A DNA stretch of 64,000 nucleotides from Marinoscillum sp040218045 (GCA_040218045.1 JAVJQA010000033.1:124001-188000), one strand, 5' to 3'. Shown: positions 26,671 to 34,685, counted from the first letter of the stretch. Notes: generated by a model not told the origin, from the sequence alone. A program made the numbers and translations.

Positions 26671-27855
26671 ATGAAAAATCTTACATTTCTATTTGCCCTA
26701 CTTTTGATTATAACAGCGTGTAACCCGGAGCCTTCTTCGGAAGAAACCTCAGAAGCAATAGGCCCCTGGAACACCACTATGGAATCAGACAGTTTACTCA
26801 ACACCGATGGGCTCCGCATGGACGAACTGGTCTTGCCCGAAGGATTTTCAATTGCGCTATACGCCAGGGTCAACAATGCACGATCAATGGCACTTAGTCC
26901 ATCAGGTGTAGTGTATGTAGGAAACCGGGGTGGAGATAAGGTATATGCGCTCAAAGATACAGATGGTGACTTTATGGCTGATGAACGTTATGTATTGGAT
27001 ACGGGCCTGAGAATGCCAAATGGTGTGGCTTTTAAAGACGGTGACCTTTATGTAGCTGAAGTGAGTAAGCTTTGGAAATATCCAAACATTGAGGACAACC
27101 TCTCCGAAGTGTCCAAAACACTGATCTACGAGGACTACCCCACTGACGGGCACCACGGATGGAAGTTTATTGATTTTGGCCCTGACGGGAAACTATACGT
27201 TCCGGTGGGAGCTCCCTGTAACATCTGTGAAAGTAAGGATTCCATCTACGCTTCTATTACCAGGATGAACCCTGATGGATCAGATCGTGAGGTATTTGCG
27301 TCAGGAGTTAGAAATACAGTTGGGTTTACCTGGCACCCTGAAACCGGGGAGATGTACTTCACTGACAATGGCAGGGACATGATGGGTGACACCCTTCCGC
27401 CATGTGAGCTCAATAGAGCACCAGAAGCAGGCCTCCACTTTGGGTATCCCTATTGCCACGGCGGATCTGTAAAAGATCCCGAATTCGGTGACAAATATCC
27501 TTGTGGGGATTTCGTGAAACCTGCACAGAACCTTGGGCCACATGTGGCTCCGCTCGGCATTAAATTCAACACCGGCGCTATGTTTCCTTCGGAATACTCC
27601 GGTCTTGCCTTCATAGCAGAGCATGGCTCATGGAACAGGTCTAAGGAAGCAGGACATACCGGGCATAAGATCACAACGGTGAAAATCGAAAATGGTGAAG
27701 GCGTGGCCTATGAAGATTTCATCACCGGTTTCTTAAACAAAGAAACCAATAAGGCCTGGGGAAGACCAGTGGCGGTGTTGTTCTTACCAGACGGATCAAT
27801 GCTCATCTCTGATGACCTTACCGGATCAATCTACCGGGTGTCTTATGGAGGATAA
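26671..27855 (+). CDS. PQQ-dependent sugar/sorbosone dehydrogenase-like lipoprotein
   Basis: A 394-residue lipoprotein (signal MKNLTFLFALLLIITAC, lipidated Cys17) with a six-bladed beta-propeller of the glucose/sorbosone dehydrogenase type. Typical segments are LVLPEGFSIALYARVNNARSM, NGVAFKDGDLYVAE, GHHGWKFIDFGPDGKLYVPVGAPCN, VGFTWHPETGEMYFTDNGRDMMGD and FIAEHGSWNRS. It would oxidise a sugar or aldehyde in the periplasm with PQQ, passing electrons to a c-type cytochrome. The only cytochrome c in this window is about 9 kb away. PQQ binding is inferred from the family; no biosynthesis genes are present here. The downstream ABC ATPase starts 45 bp later and may be co-transcribed. Confidence 0.85.
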   Translation: MKNLTFLFALLLIITACNPEPSSEETSEAIGPWNTTMESDSLLNTDGLRMDELVLPEGFSIALYARVNNARSMALSPSGVVYVGNRGGDKVYALKDTDGDFMADERYVLDTGLRMPNGVAFKDGDLYVAEVSKLWKYPNIEDNLSEVSKTLIYEDYPTDGHHGWKFIDFGPDGKLYVPVGAPCNICESKDSIYASITRMNPDGSDREVFASGVRNTVGFTWHPETGEMYFTDNGRDMMGDTLPPCELNRAPEAGLHFGYPYCHGGSVKDPEFGDKYPCGDFVKPAQNLGPHVAPLGIKFNTGAMFPSEYSGLAFIAEHGSWNRSKEAGHTGHKITTVKIENGEGVAYEDFITGFLNKETNKAWGRPVAVLFLPDGSMLISDDLTGSIYRVSYGG

Positions 27856-27900
27856 TGATTAGGCTGTATCTTCGCAGCTTACCATTTTTGAATCGACAGT

Positions 27901-28863
27901 TTGTCAATACTCGAAGCAAGATCGATCTCCAAGTCTTATGACGGTCAGTCAGTCTTAACTGATATATCCCTTGGTCTTAAAAAAGGCGAAGTACATGTAC
28001 TATTAGGTTCAAGTGGTTCTGGGAAAACCTCTTTGCTCCGTATTATGGCCGGTCTTCTCGATCCTGATCAGGGAGCCGTATTGCTGGATGGCCAAGCGAT
28101 AGAAGGCCCAGAAAAGCGGCTTGTTCCTGGATATGAAGAAATCCGGCTGGTCCATCAGGATTTTCAGCTTAAATTTAAAATGACCGTAGCGGAAAATATC
28201 CGTTATGAGCTCCTCGCCTACATTAAAGAATACCAGCAGGAACGTATTGAGCTGCTGCTTGACCTATTTAAAATCAAACATCTCAGAGATACGGACGTAT
28301 CACAGCTTTCTGGTGGAGAGCGTCAACGGGTAGCCATAGCGCGGGGTTTGGCCCATGAGCCAGATGTGCTCTTGATGGATGAACCTTTTAGCAACCTGGA
28401 CCTTGGCACAAAATCAGGGTTACTTTCTGAAATCAAGCATTTGGCCAGAGAAACCAATACCGCAATCCTGCTGATCACTCATGACACCCGCGATGCACTG
28501 GAAGTAGGTGATTGGATTTCTGTTATCAATAAAGGAAAGCTAATACGCAATGGAGCACCGCAGGAAATTTACACCAATCCTCAGCTTGAGGCCGTGGCTA
28601 ACCTGTTCGGATCGTTTAATGTCATCGAAAAGAGTAATTTCAAAAAGTTCGGTATCAAGAGTAAAGCGGATAAAGTAGGTGTATGGCCGGAAAGCATAAT
28701 CGTGGTAGAAGAAGGCCTGGAAGCCAAACTGATCAATTCTATTTTCATGGGGCACTATTGGAAGCTTGAGGTCCGTATTTCAGGTCAAATGTTCACCGTT
28801 TATTCCAGTGAAGGTTCCAAGGTGGTTAAAGTCAAAGTTGATAGCTACTTTGAGTTGTTGTAA
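27901..28863 (+). CDS. ABC transporter ATP-binding protein, orphan
   Basis: A 320-residue ATPase of the importer type (Pot/Fbp/Mod-like). Walker A is GSSGSGKTS (about 36-44), the Q-loop region is VHQDFQLKF, the signature is LSGGERQRVAIARG (about 138-151), Walker B is VLLMDEPFSNLD, and the H-loop is LLITHD. A C-terminal extension (about 235-320) looks like a TOBE-type regulatory fold. The start codon is TTG; it begins the conserved MSILEARSISKSYDG N terminus, and no ATG fits. No permease or binding-protein gene is adjacent, so the substrate is unknown. Confidence 0.85.
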   Translation: MSILEARSISKSYDGQSVLTDISLGLKKGEVHVLLGSSGSGKTSLLRIMAGLLDPDQGAVLLDGQAIEGPEKRLVPGYEEIRLVHQDFQLKFKMTVAENIRYELLAYIKEYQQERIELLLDLFKIKHLRDTDVSQLSGGERQRVAIARGLAHEPDVLLMDEPFSNLDLGTKSGLLSEIKHLARETNTAILLITHDTRDALEVGDWISVINKGKLIRNGAPQEIYTNPQLEAVANLFGSFNVIEKSNFKKFGIKSKADKVGVWPESIIVVEEGLEAKLINSIFMGHYWKLEVRISGQMFTVYSSEGSKVVKVKVDSYFELL

Positions 28864-28880
28864 CTGTGTGGGTTAGCTAG

Positions 28881-28907
28881 TTGGCAGTTGGCAGTTGGCA
28901 GTTGGCA
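28881..28907 (+). repeat. tandem 7-bp repeat TTGGCAG
   Basis: Three complete TTGGCAG units and a fourth lacking the last base lie in perfect tandem, 17 bp after the ABC ATPase stop. It is a simple repeat that could be slippage-prone. Function is not evident. Confidence 0.85.
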
Positions 28908-29046
28908 AAAATATGCTGAATGTTGAAGTTGGGCAATCACCAGAAGAAAATTGCGCCCTTGTTGTTATCACCAACAAGCCGCATACCGAACCAAAAAACA
29001 AGATTCCCTTTTTTCAGCAGTAGGATAAAACAATTATCTTCCATAT

Positions 29047-29560
29047 AGGGAAGTACTCGAGGATCATGCTCAGTATGTTACGGTGACGGCACTTGACTGG
29101 AAACCAGTCATAAAGGCTAAAGCTCATAAGGAAATAGTTATTGAAAGCTAGATTCCTGGTTGAAAACCAAAGAATATATATCTACGCCTTTGTAATCATG
29201 GACAATCACTCTCATCTGATCTGGCAAATAAGGGCGGATCATGACATGAAAAATGTACAACGTGATTTTTTGAAGTATACGGCGCAGCAAATCAAATTTT
29301 CACTGGCACTTCATGAGCCTGACCTATTGGCGGACTTGGAAACAAAAGGAGCAGATAGGAAGTACCAGTTTTGGCAAAGAAATTCGTTAAGTATTCCACT
29401 TTATTCTGCTAAGGTGTTCGAACAAAAGCTGGAGTATATCCATCAAAATCCCGTAAAGGCTGGCTTTGTCAATAAGGCTTGAGAATACTATTATTCTTCC
29501 GCAGCTTTCTATTACATCCAGTCACCTTGTTTTGATTTCCTTTTGCATCATGAGAGCTGA
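29047..29560 (+). pseudogene. REP-associated tyrosine transposase (RAYT/Y1) remnant
   Basis: The main open part (29141-29482) reads IYAFVIMDNHSHLIWQI, the HUH-type histidine pair of the IS200-like/RAYT transposases, and later YIHQNPVKAGFV, the conserved C-terminal motif. The N-terminal part (HAQYVTVTALDWKPVI, about 29065-29112) lies in another frame and joins at a one-base shift near 29141. An in-frame TGA at 29480 interrupts the C-terminal EYYYSSAAFYY segment, which continues to 29560. With one frameshift and one stop codon the gene is inactive. RAYT proteins handle short palindromic REP elements. No obvious REP copies flank it apart from the structured elements nearby. Confidence 0.75.
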
Positions 29561-29688
29561 AACCCAAGGTAAATTGTTTGGAGATAAGAGATAATTCCAA
29601 CAGAGCTCTATCTAGCGACATCACGTTTGTTGGATCCAAAATGAGAAAATGGCTACAGACTACTTTATGCCTAGTAACACAGGTCTTC

Positions 29689-29810
29689 GGTCAACAGCGA
29701 ATAACTGAAAACCCCACCTCCCAGAATCAAATACCTAAAAGCCTGACAGATATACGATCTGTCAGGCTTTTTTTGAGGGGTTTTCAGCTATTCGGCTAAA
29801 TGTTGTAGGG
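29689..29810 (-). repeat. attC-like element with nested terminator hairpin
   Basis: Read on the minus strand, the 5' arm CCCTACAAC (29802-29810) begins 19 nt after the nuclease-like gene, and the 3' arm is GTTGACC (29689-29695). Inside are 18-bp arms (29698-29715 with 29777-29794) differing at one position. At the centre is an 11-bp perfect hairpin GCCTGACAGAT/ATCTGTCAGGC (29741-29751, 29757-29767), followed by T7 on the plus strand and flanked by A4 (T4 on the minus strand). The inner hairpin is a credible bidirectional terminator. The whole element is a strongly folding 122-nt structure. Confidence 0.7.
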
Positions 29811-29828
29811 TCGTTTACCTTGTACATT

Positions 29829-30821
29829 CTATGGATTCTGATGATTAGATAGAATCCCTTTTCCATCCCTGTAAAGCTCTCTTTGCTCAAGTATCGCCTC
29901 TACGATTTTAGAACTATAGTTGTTATAAACTAGCCAAGAAAATGCCTCTGCAAGTTTTAAAAATTCTTTTCGATTGTATCCGAAATATTTATCAAATACA
30001 TGCAAATAGTCCGTTCTTGAATAGTAAAGACCAACTTTATAAATTTTTTTTGGATCGTATCTCTCTTTTTGATCGAGTACTTCAATGAAGCTATACAGTA
30101 TTACTTGATTTAAGTCAGATCGTTTTATTTTGTTATATCTCGTAGTTTTCACTTCGATTAGTGTGTCATCGACTAGAATGTCACCAGCGCCAGTAATAAA
30201 GCGATGACCGGAAAAGTTGGGACACTGTAAAAATCTCTCTTTTGCTTTGAACCTGGTCCAGTCAGTTGAAGAATATAGATCCCATAATTGATTAACTTCT
30301 GTTTCATAAGACAGACGAACGTCAGGAATTCGTAGAAAACTTCTAGCGTATGGATTTTCTAAATGAAAATTGTCCAGAAAGATAAATGCGGCTATGACTT
30401 CTAGATCAATTCTTTGACTAATTCTGTATTTCTTGACTAGTTCTTTAGAGGTTGATAAATGTTTTCTTAATTGACTTACTTTTTCTGTGTACTGATTGTT
30501 TTCTTCAAGTTTCTTTGTGGCACTCTCAAAAACTGAATCAATCAGTTTAAAACCAAATTCATTACAACTATTTATGGTTGAGGTGATTACCTTAAACATG
30601 TAGTCATATGCTTTGGCAACGGCAGGGAGAAGTGAGGACTCCAACTCTTTATAGTTTTGTAGCCCGTGATTATGGTGGTTAGGGAAATGCTCTTTTAAAA
30701 AGTCGGTACAAAAATTCGATCTACTGATTAGCACTGCCACACCAACTGGTAAGTGAATTTCAGGTCGGATACTTGGATTTAAAAACTCTTCAATATTCAT
30801 TAGAAGTTTCGATTGAATCAA
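29829..30821 (-). CDS. PD-(D/E)XK nuclease-like protein in a cassette
   Basis: A 330-residue soluble protein without a signal peptide. The C-terminal half contains a restriction-endonuclease-fold signature: GAG-D214-ILVDDTLI-E223-V-K225-TT, followed by a helix with Q239 (SDLNQVILYS). This order (D, ExK, downstream Q) is that of the Cas4/RecB-like branch. The N-terminal 200 residues are mainly helical and unrecognised. The annotated start is TTG at 30821, 25 nt after the cassette boundary; an ATG eight codons in (30800) is equally possible. The gene is the sole cargo of its cassette and may be a defence or nucleic-acid-processing protein. No methylase or helicase partner is adjacent. Confidence 0.65.
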   Translation of the reverse strand: MIQSKLLMNIEEFLNPSIRPEIHLPVGVAVLISRSNFCTDFLKEHFPNHHNHGLQNYKELESSLLPAVAKAYDYMFKVITSTINSCNEFGFKLIDSVFESATKKLEENNQYTEKVSQLRKHLSTSKELVKKYRISQRIDLEVIAAFIFLDNFHLENPYARSFLRIPDVRLSYETEVNQLWDLYSSTDWTRFKAKERFLQCPNFSGHRFITGAGDILVDDTLIEVKTTRYNKIKRSDLNQVILYSFIEVLDQKERYDPKKIYKVGLYYSRTDYLHVFDKYFGYNRKEFLKLAEAFSWLVYNNYSSKIVEAILEQRELYRDGKGILSNHQNP

Positions 30822-30837
30822 GACGCAGCACCTAATG

Positions 30838-30952
30838 CCCTACAACGCCTAAAATGAGTATGCGCCCCACTTGCTAGAAGCACTGAAGTTTCCGTTTCGC
30901 ATTGTTATATAAAATAGCTCAGTTTGCATATTCATTTTAGTATTTGTTACCC
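30838..30952 (-). repeat. attC-like element between cassettes 1 and 2
   Basis: On the minus strand, the 5' arm GAGGGTAAC (30946-30954, ending in GGGTAAC) starts 3-5 nt after the lipoprotein gene's stop. The 3' arm GTTGTAGGG (30838-30846) opens the nuclease cassette. A 15-bp internal stem pairs CTAAAATGAGTATGC (30849-30863) with GCATATTCATTTTAG (30926-30940) at 14 of 15 positions. The central part is AT-rich and less ordered. Confidence 0.7.
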
Positions 30953-30956
30953 TCTT

Positions 30957-32303
30957 TTATTGATTGTAGATTATTTCTCTCGGGATTGGGCCGCTCAAAG
31001 GCTTCCTAACATGATAAGTATCAGTCAAATAACCATTTTTATAGTGATTAACAATGTTTCTGGTGCTATCAATTAAATATTCAACTTCCCGTTTATCAAA
31101 TTGGTAATATTCCTCATCAATATTGTCGTAAGTCTTTTTAAGTAACACACCCGTATAGTCTAAATGATAAGTTATAGATCCATAATCATATGCACCAATT
31201 CTAACCTTAAAGGTTACTAGGATAGACTGATTGTTGGAGTCAATTTTACTGGCCCTATAATTGAACTTTTCGAGCTCTGGATAAGCCAATTCATATATTC
31301 TATTAAACTGCTCATTGCCATTTATTGTAAACACGCACTTGAAATTTGACGCTTCTTCACTTACCTTAATTTGAAGGCTATCAGAACCAGATATTAAACT
31401 GGATTCATATTTTGTTTTGTTACTTTTTATTGGACTTAAACCTCTACGTGGAATTCTCAGAACATTCTCAAAATTTCCGATTTTTTCTCCGATAATGGTT
31501 AGTTCTTCATAGCCCTGTACAAAACCTTGATAGATAGTATTGTCAAGCTTCCATGATTTGAATTCCTTAGTATCAAGATTTATATTAACTGCATGAAGAG
31601 GTCCCCCCATATCCAATGCCGCACCTTCATTACTCACCATCAGTGCACTATTGGAAGGTAACCATTTCAGAAAGTGTGTAAGCATTCCAATTTCAGGTAA
31701 ATTCTGAAATTCCGAATGGTCTCTGGTATTTATGATTCTAATCCCGAACCACTCCCAATAGCCCATATTCAGTACAACATAATCACCAGTTGGTGAAAGA
31801 GCAAAGTTGTACGGGACCTCAGAACCCTCACTTTCAGCCAGAGTATGTGAATACAAGGTATCCGTTCCATATAATCCATCGAATCGAATAAGATTTGAGT
31901 AATTATTATGCTGGTACAAGGTAAAGTATCCATCTATATTCTGGGCAAAGTCTATGATTTTACAACCGAACTTACCCTTGAAAATCAATTCGGTTTCATT
32001 TTTTTGAATATCATAAGTGTAAAGATTACTATCTACGACAAAGAGAAATTGATCTTTTTCCAGCTTATATCTTAATTCATCAGAGTTCTTAGAAGTACGA
32101 ATTGGTGGCAAATGTTCAACAATAGATCTTAATTTAACCTTGTCGATTGATTGTACAGACTGAGTTTTATAAATCGGAACAGTATCAAAAACCAAAACGG
32201 TATCGGAATGAATGTTCGGTTTCATATTGTTTTGAGTCTCCTGTTTATTACAGGATAGAAAGACAATACAAATGGTTAAGAATTGGATGTATTTAGTAAT
32301 CAT
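30957..32303 (-). CDS. lipoprotein with beta-propeller-like repeats, unknown
   Basis: A 448-residue lipoprotein (MITKYIQFLTICIVFLSC, lipidated Cys18). The mature part is beta-rich, with recurring short strands such as FLFVVDSNLYTYDIQKNETEL, FALSPTGDYVVLNMGYW and LPSNSALMVSNEGAALDMGG, suggesting a TolB/WD-type propeller in the periplasm or at the surface. No named family is recognised. It is the single gene of the middle cassette and begins 18 nt after the boundary heptamer GTTACCC. Composition is AT-richer than the flanking core genes. Confidence 0.65.
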   Translation of the reverse strand: MITKYIQFLTICIVFLSCNKQETQNNMKPNIHSDTVLVFDTVPIYKTQSVQSIDKVKLRSIVEHLPPIRTSKNSDELRYKLEKDQFLFVVDSNLYTYDIQKNETELIFKGKFGCKIIDFAQNIDGYFTLYQHNNYSNLIRFDGLYGTDTLYSHTLAESEGSEVPYNFALSPTGDYVVLNMGYWEWFGIRIINTRDHSEFQNLPEIGMLTHFLKWLPSNSALMVSNEGAALDMGGPLHAVNINLDTKEFKSWKLDNTIYQGFVQGYEELTIIGEKIGNFENVLRIPRRGLSPIKSNKTKYESSLISGSDSLQIKVSEEASNFKCVFTINGNEQFNRIYELAYPELEKFNYRASKIDSNNQSILVTFKVRIGAYDYGSITYHLDYTGVLLKKTYDNIDEEYYQFDKREVEYLIDSTRNIVNHYKNGYLTDTYHVRKPLSGPIPREIIYNQ

Positions 32304-32314
32304 TAATTTATTGA

Positions 32315-32477
32315 GGGTAACGCTAAGCTATGATGAGTGGGGATTAGAAAGCATTAACCTCTCGTCTCGCACATAGCCACGCTTTATTTCAAATATATTA
32401 CTTGTGGCGGACTTTCCAATCCCCACCAAATTATCCTTACCGATGAAACCCCATTCATTCATCAGCGTTTGTTAGGC
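32315..32477 (-). repeat. attC-like element between cassettes 2 and 3
   Basis: On the minus strand, the 5' arm TGTGCCTAAC (32471-32480) lies inside the last codons of the 266-residue gene, and the 3' arm GTTACCC is at 32315-32321. A 15-bp inner stem pairs GTGGGGATTAGAAAG (32337-32351) with CTTTCCAATCCCCAC (32412-32426) at 14 of 15 positions. Arms next to the heptamers share a TCATC/GATGA pair and TAGCG/CGCT. The 3' end TAGCTTAGCGTTAC is identical to the element before the gene at 424. Confidence 0.7.
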
Positions 32478-33262
32478 ACATTTAGTTCAAGCCCATATTC
32501 CTTTTCAAGCAGTGCGATTTCATGACCGTACCCCATTCCATGAATAAACTGTTCGGGTATTCCTTCACTATCGAATTGTTCAACAGCTTTATGATAATCT
32601 GCCAATATTTTCTCAGGTTTCCTTCTTAAAAATTTTGAAAGATACTTCTCAGCAACATTTTTGTGATCATGCATTAGAAGGTATTGAACTGTGATCATTG
32701 GATTGTTCAGTTCAAAGTTGTCCTTCTCGATTTGATCTACTATCAGTTTTGTGTTTTGAATATCTTCAAACAACTGAGCTAAACTTCCTCTCGCTGTTTT
32801 AGTGATGATTGAAATTGATTTTTTGCAGTCCTGTTCATCTGCGAGGTTCCAAATTAAATTTCCTTTGCCTCCATCAATCAGGACACCAATATCTCTTCCC
32901 AACATGAGATCGCTTGAGTAGTTCAGCAAAGGATATTTATTTGAAAATTTCTTTAATTCCTTTGATTCAATAGAAAATGCCCCTGAGAGTTCAATATACT
33001 GCCCTGCTACATTATCTCGATTGGAAGAAAACCTTAAAGAAAGAGAGAACTTCTTATCAGTACTTTCTAGTTTCAGTTTATGTTGGCTGGGAAAGTATTT
33101 GAATCCAAAAGCTTCTGTTTCATTTCCGATTTGTTGGCAGACTCTGTCAAAGACTTCTCTAGGCTTTTCAGCACCTGAGGAGTTCAAATGTCTCTTAGAG
33201 GCTCGTTCCTTGTTTGAGAAAATGTGCTCAGTTAATTCTTCTATGTTCTTAAGCCATTTCAT
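32462..33262 (-). CDS. hypothetical cassette-encoded protein
   Basis: A 266-residue soluble protein without a signal peptide or membrane segment. The N-terminal half is mixed alpha/beta (IGNETEAFGFKYFPSQHKLKLE, DKKFSLSLRFSSNRD) and may resemble the DUF4304-like class, at low confidence. The C-terminal half is helical and Lys/Glu rich. It begins 21 nt after the heptamer GTTAGGC, whose complement overlaps its own last codons. Function unknown; cassettes of this kind often carry one orphan gene with no neighbour-based clue. Confidence 0.6.
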   Translation of the reverse strand: MKWLKNIEELTEHIFSNKERASKRHLNSSGAEKPREVFDRVCQQIGNETEAFGFKYFPSQHKLKLESTDKKFSLSLRFSSNRDNVAGQYIELSGAFSIESKELKKFSNKYPLLNYSSDLMLGRDIGVLIDGGKGNLIWNLADEQDCKKSISIITKTARGSLAQLFEDIQNTKLIVDQIEKDNFELNNPMITVQYLLMHDHKNVAEKYLSKFLRRKPEKILADYHKAVEQFDSEGIPEQFIHGMGYGHEIALLEKEYGLELNVPNKR

Positions 33263-33276
33263 CTAGTATTCTTTGT

Positions 33277-33350
33277 GCCTAACAATTTGTATAAGCGGAA
33301 ACTTCCGCTTATTTCCTTAATGGCTTCACTTGCCTAAGTTGTTGAAAGCC
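33277..33350 (-). repeat. attC-like element at the upstream end of the array
   Basis: A 74-bp palindrome. On the plus strand it runs from GCCTAACAATTTGTATAAG to AGTTGTTGAAAGCC; the outer arms pair imperfectly. The inner stem ATAAGCGGAA (33291-33300) / TTCCGCTTAT (33303-33312) is perfect with a 2-base gap. On the minus strand it ends in GTTAGGC, the start of the third cassette. The expected partner cassette beginning GTTGAAAG was not found upstream. Confidence 0.65.
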
Positions 33351-33566
33351 TGTATTAAAAGCGTCTTTAACGTTTAAAGCCGTTTGCAAATAGTAGTAAA
33401 AACCACTCAAGTGTTGAAAATACCACTTTTACTAACACCACGCAACCAATACCATTCCCAGACAACAAAATACCCTAAATAAGGGAAGAGGATTGGAAGA
33501 AAAAATAGTACTTTTCAAAGATAAAAGCTTGCACCATTTTGAGCAATCTGTGCCGTTCTACCACTG

Positions 33567-33676
33567 CTACGCAGCAATGACTCAAAATCTGCGCAGACTT
33601 TATGTGACATCTGCGCAGACTTTGATCAAAGTCTGCGCAGGTTTTGACCATAATTTGCGCAGCTTTTAAAAACATA
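33567..33676 (+). repeat. five tandem 22-bp units with CTGCGCAG core
   Basis: Units start at 33567, 33589, 33611, 33633 and 33655, exactly 22 bp apart. The leading octamers are CTACGCAG, CTGCGCAG (three times) and TTGCGCAG, then a T-rich run. The third and fourth units form a perfect 30-bp palindrome (33611-33640) centred on TTTGATCAAA. Because 22 is not a multiple of three, it is not a coding repeat. Two-helical-turn spacing is typical of iteron-like protein-binding sites, but no binding protein is known here. Confidence 0.85.
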
Positions 33677-34002
33677 CCTCAGTGTGTCAGAAAGGGACTT
33701 TTTCGGGCTTTGAAACCAATCCATCACGGAGCCCGGATGGTAAGTTTGTAAGCAAGCATATAGCCAGGGCTCTATTGCATTATTAGAAGAAAGTAAGCAG
33801 GCGGCATCAATTAACTGGAGTGAAGATGCCATTCCTCTTTCGATTATTATCACACCAATTGTTCCAGAAGCATGCGTAGGCCAATAACAATTGCCGCAAC
33901 TCAAAGAGAATGAATGACCCCTGTTTTGTCTTGACGTGTGGAAGAGACCAGCACCCGTGGTACTGGATCTTGCATGATGCTCAAAGAGATTCCTTCAAGT
34001 TT

Positions 34003-34276
34003 GGGGTGAGGTCAACTAAAAACAGGAATAAAACAAATGAGTATCAACCTGACCAAGGACTAACTATTGAACTGACAACCATCACCAGGACAACTCAAAA
34101 CCATGACAACACGAAACCGTGACAACACAATGAAGGATTAAGAAAACAGAAGGCAACCCAAAGCAGGACTACATCCTATTGGAAGCCCTTCTCTTATTGG
34201 AAGCCCCTCTCCGGAGGGAAGCGGTCCGACGATTCGGGGGGGTGGGGTGAGGTCAACTAAAGCAGGAATAAAACAA
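34003..34276 (+). repeat. 33-34 bp segment present twice
   Basis: GGGGTGAGGTCAACTAAA followed by a CAGGAATAAAACAA tail occurs at 34003-34036 and 34244-34276, differing by an AA to G change. The second copy runs directly into the 102-bp higher-order array. It may record a duplication that seeded the array. Confidence 0.75.
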
Positions 34277-34277
34277 G

Positions 34278-34685
34278 AGCATTTTTACTCGTCCGAGAGC
34301 ATATTTACCCGTCCAAGAGCATACTTCGTCTGCCCGAAAGCATATTTACCCGTCCGAGAGCATACTTTGCCTGCCCGAAAGCATTTTTACACGTCCGAAA
34401 GCATATTTACCCGTCCGAAGGCGGGCTTCGTCTGCCTGAGAGCATTTTCACACGTCCAAAAGCACACTTCGCCTGCCCGTGAGCATTTTTACCCGCCAGA
34501 GAGCATATTTACCCGTCCGAAGGCGGGCTTCGTCTGCCCAAGAGCATTTTTACACGTCCAAGAGCACACTTCGTTTGCCCGAGAGCATTATTACCCGCCC
34601 GAGAGCATATTTACCCGTCCGAAGGCGGGCTTCGCCTGCCCGAAAGCATATTTCCTCTTCCGAGAGCATTTTTCAGGGTATTAGA
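34278..34685 (+). repeat. 102-bp higher-order tandem repeat, four copies
   Basis: Copies begin at 34278, 34380, 34482 and 34584. Each is built of five subunits of 20, 20, 21, 20 and 21 bp in a slightly shifted order, all starting AGCA or GGCG and ending in CCGAG/CCGAA/CCAAG-like triplets. Typical subunits are AGCATATTTACCCGTCCGAA and AGCATTTTTACACGTCCAAG. Since 102 is divisible by three, the array encodes an open frame of four 34-residue repeats from a GTG, with no signal peptide or recognisable start context; I do not treat this as a gene. Confidence 0.85.

Larger units (their letters stand above)
29689..33350 (-). mobile_element. integron-like cassette array without integrase
   Basis: Three one-gene units, all on the minus strand, are separated by imperfect palindromes. 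Each unit starts with a GTTR-type sequence whose exact reverse complement lies at the 5' arm of the palindrome after its own gene. The pairs (minus strand) are GTTAGGCACA with its complement for the 266-residue gene, GTTACCCTC for the lipoprotein gene, and GTTGTAGGG for the nuclease-like gene. Genes start 18-25 nt inside each unit. This is the pairing rule expected when cassettes circularise and insert between attC sites. No tyrosine-recombinase integrase or attI-type site is recognisable in the window. It would be classed as a cluster of attC sites lacking an integrase, or as one end of a larger array. Confidence 0.7.

Noticed and set aside
29141..29482. Intact small transposase gene
   Set aside because: The conserved N-terminal part lies in a different frame, and the C-terminal motif continues beyond an in-frame stop, so it is a pseudogene.
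29578..29799. Small frame overlapping the attC-like element at 29689-29810
   Set aside because: More than half of it is the palindromic element and terminator hairpin. No protein family is recognisable.
33567..33676. Possible CRISPR array from the CTGCGCAG repeats
   Set aside because: The 22-bp units are contiguous, only the first 8 bases are well conserved, and there are no uniform spacers or cas genes. A tandem array fits better.
33626..33904. Minus-strand frames in the repeat-rich gap
   Set aside because: They overlap the 22-bp array, lack start context and show no domain.
34247..34684. A 145-residue repetitive protein across the 102-bp array
   Set aside because: The frame is open only because the repeat length is a multiple of three. 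It starts with GTG inside a duplicated noncoding segment, has no signal peptide or domain, and its subunits vary in length as in noncoding repeats.
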